Below are positions 59,469 to 64,000 of a stretch of DNA of 64,000 bases, piece after piece. The notes below the pieces were generated by a model. The model made no database searches. It had not been told where the DNA came from and was given only the letters and a program-made list of their open reading frames with translations. Numbering within the stretch: position 1 is the first letter of the stretch; each line of letters opens with the position of its first letter. The stretch spans positions 868,001 through 932,000 of the forward strand of contig OZ345359.1 in NCBI GenBank assembly GCA_977006965.1. Reading direction: 5' to 3'. The position numbers and the translations under genes are program-made. This DNA is from Phymatolithon calcareum. Taxonomy: Eukaryota; Rhodophyta; Florideophyceae; Hapalidiales.

Positions 59469-59741
59469 ATGGCCTTCCCCAAGTTGAAATGCTCCAACCC
59501 AGTGAAGACTCGTGCGGACGGCTCGAAGGAGCTCGGCGGCATGACGGGCCCAGAATGGGCCGTCACCATGTTCGCACTCATTTCGCTCTGGATCGTCATG
59601 GCAGGCATCTTCACTGGACTGCTTTCAGTCGCCACCGCCGTTCGTGATCGAGGCGCTGTTTACGCGCGTCCTGGACGAGAGGTTTGCGTTTTTGACGAGC
59701 CCGGATGCGAGCGCGTAAATCCAGTCAAGCCTGTTTCTTAG
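59469..59741 (+). CDS. Small single-pass membrane protein, unknown
   Basis: 90 aa with one strong membrane helix (about residues 29-55, EWAVTMFALISLWIVMAGIF). The N-terminus is basic (FPKLKCSNPVKTRAD) and the C-terminus has two Cys eight residues apart (CVFDEPGC) that could form a disulfide or bind metal. The ATG is preceded by GAGGAAA, a good initiation context, and by a TATA-like box. Length and composition are like small subunits of organelle membrane complexes, but I recognise no family. Confidence is in the gene's existence, not its role. Confidence 0.55.
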   Translation: MAFPKLKCSNPVKTRADGSKELGGMTGPEWAVTMFALISLWIVMAGIFTGLLSVATAVRDRGAVYARPGREVCVFDEPGCERVNPVKPVS

Positions 59742-61151
59742 TCGCGTTTGAAGATCATGTCCACGCGCTCCTTTTTCGGCCGACCGCGGCCCTTGTGACA
59801 AAGTCAAAGTCTCATCCGCTTTCGAACGAGTAGATCGTTCACGAGCAACAAACACACGCGTCTAGAGCTCTTGCCAGATTGTTTCACAAAATTTATAAAG
59901 TTTTGGATTATTTTACCCTGTTTCCGTGTCATTCGCTCAAGTTGGTCCGGAATGGTCCCCATTTTAGGTAAGAAGCAGGAGACCCCTGCCATTTTTGTGG
60001 CCTTGTAACAACACCGTTGCGTATATGTATGCATGCAACTTCTTCGTGGACCACTTTTGACATGCATTGCATCACCATGCTCATCAAGCTCCCATAGCGC
60101 ATCACAGCTGTCGCTCTCATTGCACAAAGAGCATAAATGCGAACGATCGAATTGGTACTACTCGTCAATTCACTCATCACTCGCTCCACTTCGACCTCTA
60201 ATCGCTCTTGTAGGTCCCATTGACGCATCTCCCGACAAATAAGTCGACTTTCATTTTGCGCAGTAGAACACAACGTTGTCAGTCGGATGTCGTGAACACA
60301 TTCGCTGCGTGCAATTTCTGAACTCTTTGTCGAACTCGCCACGAAAGAAGTCACCTCTCCCATTCTGTGTGCGTACTACTCAAATCTCTCGCCAGGGGTG
60401 GAGGAATTTGTACACCTGTATTCGCAAATCATGCCGGGAAATTCCCATGCCGTTAACGCATTCTCCAAATCTGTACTCTGTTTGACCGTTTCGTAAACGT
60501 CACTTGAGCATGCGCTTCATCTAGTGCCCGTCAATCTTGTCCATCTAGCTTCACATCCTTCCCCTTCAACTTTCTACTCGACGTGCCACAGAGAAGCGTT
60601 ACGTACGGCGGAAAAGTGAACAAAACAGAACGATCATCATCCATTTGTTCCGTGCCGTACGGACACTCCTCTCCTTGCACTTTTTGGAAGTACAGTCACT
60701 TCCACCCGTTTTAGGTCGCAGCTTTAGGTACCTCCCATTGTCGTTGCGATTGTCTTCATAGGGCTGAAGTTTCCCGTTGTATTTATTGGTCTGTCAAGAA
60801 CGACCAGGTGATCCAAATCTACTCGTAGCGTACACAGCGGATCACTTTTATGCCTGATTCCTTAAACAAAGTGGTCCGCAAAATGACCTCATCTCGCAAA
60901 ACCTAAACATTCGGCAAAGCTTCCCGTGAATGCATCTTCGCCGTTGATGGGGAGAGCCCGCACTCGGCAGAACGGACTCGTTTTCAATGAAAGAACTTGG
61001 TTCAGCGGAGATAGGTTATCATAAGTCGACGTCGCGGAAAACGTTCAAGACGTCCAGAAGCATCAATGTTTCATGTTCATGCTCACGTCACCCTCTCTCA
61101 GGTGATCCAAGGGACCAAACATGGGCATCATCACCGTAGCGATGTGACCCA
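59742..61151. other. Intergenic, nothing supported
   Basis: About 1.4 kb with only short frames; the longest (59929-60363, minus) has no family resemblance. Confidence 0.35.
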
Positions 61152-62140
61152 TTGCCAAAGGTCATTCTGAACCAGCAATCTATCTACCTTGTAAGCTCGC
61201 TTTTGGAAGTGTCCCCCACTGAATCATTTGCAGAATATGTTGCCTGCAAGTACGATGAATTGGGAGAAGATAAATGGAGTGATGCGCAAGGCGAAACGGT
61301 GCACGTGCCGCCTCCCGTATGCGAGCTCATTCTGTCGATTGAGTGGAATGTAATCAAAGAGCAGGTGACAAGAACTAACAGGCTGACCCACCCAGGCAAC
61401 CCGGTTGGCATTCCTTCACATGGGAGTTGCTTCTGGATATTTTGCATGATGAAGATTTTAACCAGTCCGTCCAACAAGCGTGTGTCATTGCTGTCTTCTA
61501 TCTCAAGATTCTCATGGCAATCAACATAATTTCTGTCAACGAAGAGCAGTGACTCTGTTACAGAAGATCTATAGCGATGTGTTCCTGGCTATCTTATGCA
61601 ATTCCTGATGCGAAGAAAAAGACAAGGGGGAGCTTTTAAAAAGCACTGCGATAGTGCGGTTGAAGCAATATCTCGGCAGTTCTACAAAATGTGCCAGACA
61701 GAGACATCTACTGTATATGGAAACCAAACTCTCCTGGCGATTCGAACATCTGCAGCACCTGCAGATCATTTAAACGATCTACCTCTTTCTATCCACTATG
61801 CATAGCGCACAAAAATGTCGGGACGTTTTCGTCAAGGAGATATTTGCTTCTTGTCTGCCCTCTTTATCCGTTGTGTTGTGATGATGAATGTTGAGAACAA
61901 AACGACCTACTTTAATCCAGAAGCCAATGTCATCGAGATTAAGCTCCCTTTCAAGACTTAGAATTATGGCAATGAAGGAAATGCCACGAATTGGACTGTC
62001 CGCCGTGACTCATAGAAGAAGGGCCTGGATATGGAACAGTGCTCTACCTTTCGACAAAGCTGGAGTCAAAACGAATTCTGGCTTTTTAAAAAACTGTTTC
62101 GCCAAGGGCGCTCATACCGCGCCTAAATCATGACGTATAA
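61152..62140 (+). pseudogene. Decayed coding locus, unknown family
   Basis: A series of plus-strand frames read like one helical protein interrupted by frameshifts and stops: ESFAEYVACKYDELGEDKWS and VHVPPPVCELILSIEWNV (61152 on), FTWELLLDILHDEDFNQSVQ and ACVIAVFYLKILMAINIISV (to 61551), LLKSTAIVRLKQYLGSS, then WSQNEFWLFKKLFRQG (near 62070). HEAT-like helix spacing is possible. I cannot name the family. It could be an intron-containing gene, but splice sites that join the frames were not found. Confidence 0.35.
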
Positions 62141-62744
62141 GCGATGATGACGTAAACATTCCTACCGTTGACCAGGCTTCTTTTGTTGACTTTGAGCCCT
62201 ATATACTAGAGCAATCAGAAACTCCACAACCCATAACGCGAGCACAAATGAGCTCAAGAGGAGCACATCAGGCATGTACAAGCTTTGTCTTCACGAAACT
62301 CTGAGAACGATCCATTAAAGAATTGCTAATGGCGCGGGTCACAGTTCCTCTAAAGAGACAGCGGTACGACGATCGTCAGTATAGAGGATATGTTGGACCG
62401 AGACGATGGGCCATTTTCCGAACATTAGACTGCTGTGATTTATATTTTGAGCCCAGCTAGAATCGAAGTACGTTGCGAGGATCCTTCGCGCATGGAAACG
62501 GATAGGTGGAAAGAGCTCGAGCTCTTCTGTGAAGACGAGCCGAATCCCAAAAATGCATTCACGAAATAAGGAGACGAAATATTTAACATTCAATTTTGAA
62601 AATTATGTCCCGTTTTTGCTCTCAATTACGAAAATTTCGCAAGTATTTTGCCAAAATCTCAATCGGGTCTACGGCCCGTTACTTGCGCGCATCGTAAACT
62701 GATGCATGGGGGTCAAATAACGTCTGGCACAAGCATCGAACGTG
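62141..62744. other. Intergenic upstream of LYR gene
   Basis: About 600 bp. Presumed promoter and leader of the LYR gene near the right end; nothing else recognised. Confidence 0.35.
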
Positions 62745-63127
62745 ATGTCGGCCCGCACAGAGGCCCTTGCGCTCTATCGGCAGTTCATGCGGGTACGGCA
62801 CCAATTTCCAAATAAGAAGGGAAGGTCTGTTTTACGTCGATGGACAGGACTGTATTTCCGAATTCGACAAACTGAGTACTCCAGACTTGTGAGGCGAACC
62901 GGCCAGGTTGCAGCCGACAAAACGGCAGCGATGTGGCGTGCAGGAGCACGTGAAGATCTCAGTACGTAACCTGTGCGTGCACCGCTTGGAGTTTGACTTG
63001 CTTTGGAGGCGGGGCTTTAACATGTGTCTGGTTTTTTCCATTGGCAGATATGTGGCAGCAGCTGGGGAAGGCGGACGAAGCGTGTCGTCGCAACATTATC
63101 AACCGAATTGCGGACGAGAAACACTAG
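62745..63127 (+). CDS. LYR-motif (complex I LYR) protein, two or three exons
   Basis: ATG at 62745 (MSARTEALALYRQFMRVRHQ). The LYR tripeptide followed by basic residues and FP (RVRHQFPNKKGR) marks the family, whose members bind the mitochondrial acyl carrier protein and serve in Fe-S delivery or respiratory complex assembly. Intron 62962-63047 (GTACGT...GGCAG) is clear and exon 3 ends at 63127. A further GT-AG segment at 62825-62884 is exactly 60 nt and in frame. Removing it gives 78 aa with LYR-family spacing between FP and AREDL; keeping it gives 98 aa. I prefer removal. Which LYRM subtype it is cannot be decided. Convergent with RPA12. Confidence 0.72.
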
Positions 63128-63374
63128 GCACATGATGGCGAAACGAAAACCAACTAACAATTTTGCTCTCGACCGAGTGACGGGATATGACCAAAATGAA
63201 ATGTTGCGGTCGCGAAGCACTGCGTTCGTCAAAACGGGCGCTACTCAATGTCGCAATACTGACGCCGAGACCGACTAACAAATAAATTTACATTCACTCC
63301 AACCTCCCGCGATTGCCGTTGGCATGCGCATTCGCAACGCCGCATTCTCAGCGCACCCGCAAGCGCAACGCGTG
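63128..63374. other. 3' spacer between convergent LYR and RPA12 genes
   Basis: About 250 bp, presumed 3' untranslated regions. No feature. Confidence 0.4.
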
Positions 63375-63843
63375 TCACGAATTCACTGTGTATTTATGTC
63401 CGCACTGTTCATTGAGACAAGTGTAGAAAATGGTCTGCCCCTCGTCCAGACCGCGCAGTTGTGCAGTGTGGTAGGACAGTTTCGGATGCTTGCATTTGGG
63501 ACATTCCTCATTGATCTGCGCCTCCGCGGCGGCCGCTGCCGCCTCGCGCCGACCGTAGAGTTTGCACAGAAGCTTGGAACGCTGGTACGGGATGACCTCA
63601 ACCTTCTTCCGGACGATTTTTGCTACATCTTCCAACGACTCTGCGAGCGCGCGAATACGGCGATCAAGGAGAACACTGGAATCCGGTCAGTAATCACCGC
63701 GCATCTTTCGCGCTGAAGGTAGTATGGCCTTAGCGCCACTCACCGGAACCCTTGCACGCGGAACATTGGATTTTTCCACGCGAGCTGCAGCAGTCTACGT
63801 TGCGGTAGCTGCCGCATTTCGGGCAAAACATTAGCCGCTCCAT
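63375..63843 (-). CDS. RPA12: RNA polymerase I subunit RPA12, two exons
   Basis: Exon 1 63843-63744 and exon 2 63640-63375, intron of 103 nt (GTGAGT...CGCAG), 121 aa, the normal length. The N-terminal zinc ribbon is MFCPKCGSY...CSAC. The C-terminal TFIIS-like ribbon is CPKCKH...CLNEQCGHKYTVNS with the acidic hairpin LDEGQTIFYTC (usually ADEGQT), which supports RNA cleavage by Pol I. An upstream in-frame ATG (63951) would add 36 residues not seen in the family. The splice model is chosen because it keeps phase and joins the two ribbons with a family-like linker; an alternative AG at the GATTCCAG site breaks the frame. Confidence 0.85.
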
Positions 63844-64000
63844 GGGGAGATATATCGACAGGAGAGAGCTCCCGCGATCGGATGGCGGGCACAGGGGTGG
63901 CGGCCGTGGACAGGGGTCGTCGCGCCAGCGATGGTGGGTCAGTAGCCCCATTCATATCATACTATTCTTGGTGGGCTTTGCTTGGTGTCGAGCAATAACA
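63844..64000. other. Upstream of RPA12, window end
   Basis: Presumed promoter and leader of RPA12. Nothing else seen in 157 bp. Confidence 0.4.

Noticed and set aside
1-64000. CRISPR arrays, rRNA genes, riboswitches and bacterial operons
   Set aside because: No regular spacer-repeat array, rRNA core motif or Shine-Dalgarno-led operon is visible; splice sites and gene content are eukaryotic.

Overview
The window reads as nuclear DNA of a photosynthetic eukaryote, most likely a red alga with a compact, intron-poor genome of the Chondrus type. That assignment is an inference. It rests on single-exon housekeeping genes of 2-3 kb, a few short GT-AG introns (about 60-105 nt, donors mostly GTACGT, GTATGT, GTAGGT or GTGAGT), a plastid-type NFU protein with two NifU domains, a land-plant-like complex I NDUFB4 subunit, and islands of genes separated by decayed retroelements. 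There is no bacterial operon logic, no CRISPR array and no rRNA.

Layout. 0.6-3.6 kb: SDA1 (60S ribosome export) convergent with a plastid NFU Fe-S scaffold. 3.6-8.3 kb: no intact gene, but relics of a retroelement RNase H, a frameshifted unknown gene and a histone H3 pseudogene. 8.35-13.68 kb: a degenerate Ty1/copia element (TE1; 94/93-bp LTRs, CAGTA target duplication) that itself carries a 496-bp solo LTR. 14.4 kb: a secreted RidA-family protein. 15.5-22.0 kb: a LINE split by a young copia element (TE2, minus strand), itself split by a palindromic head-to-head LTR dimer. 23.5-45.6 kb: gene-rich, with dUTPase (paired E2F-like sites upstream), ABCE1, NDUFB4, COG3, HGH1, EAF6, a 448-bp PIF/Harbinger-type MITE, a SIZ/PIAS SUMO ligase, NUP93 and an EVE-domain gene with four exons. 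47-50.5 kb: two LINE relics and a degenerate tRNA-Ala. 50.5-56.3 kb: an unrecognised polytopic membrane protein, CBP20 and an NAD(P)-binding epimerase-like SDR. 56.3-64 kb: sparse, with a small single-pass membrane protein, a LYR-motif protein and RNA polymerase I subunit RPA12.

The housekeeping genes cover ribosome biogenesis and recycling (SDA1, ABCE1, RPA12, HGH1), Fe-S supply (NFU, LYR protein, with ABCE1 as a client), nuclear traffic and RNA capping (NUP93, CBP20), Golgi tethering (COG3) and chromatin or SUMO control (EAF6, SIZ). They lie mostly in divergent or convergent pairs with short spacers, not in functional clusters.

The most unusual biology is in the retroelements. All three copia-type LTR units (TE1, TE2 and the dimer) border a sequence complementary to the anticodon half of initiator tRNA-Met. 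Its core GGGCCC is self-complementary, and it forms the exact centre of the palindromic LTR dimer at 16785-17233. That dimer has TG...CA ends and a 5-bp target duplication, so it appears to have integrated as a unit. All three units also repeat the outer 12-15 nt of the LTR 41-49 bp away at one end. Several unrelated spacerless palindromes of 20-47 bp lie in the intergenic DNA.
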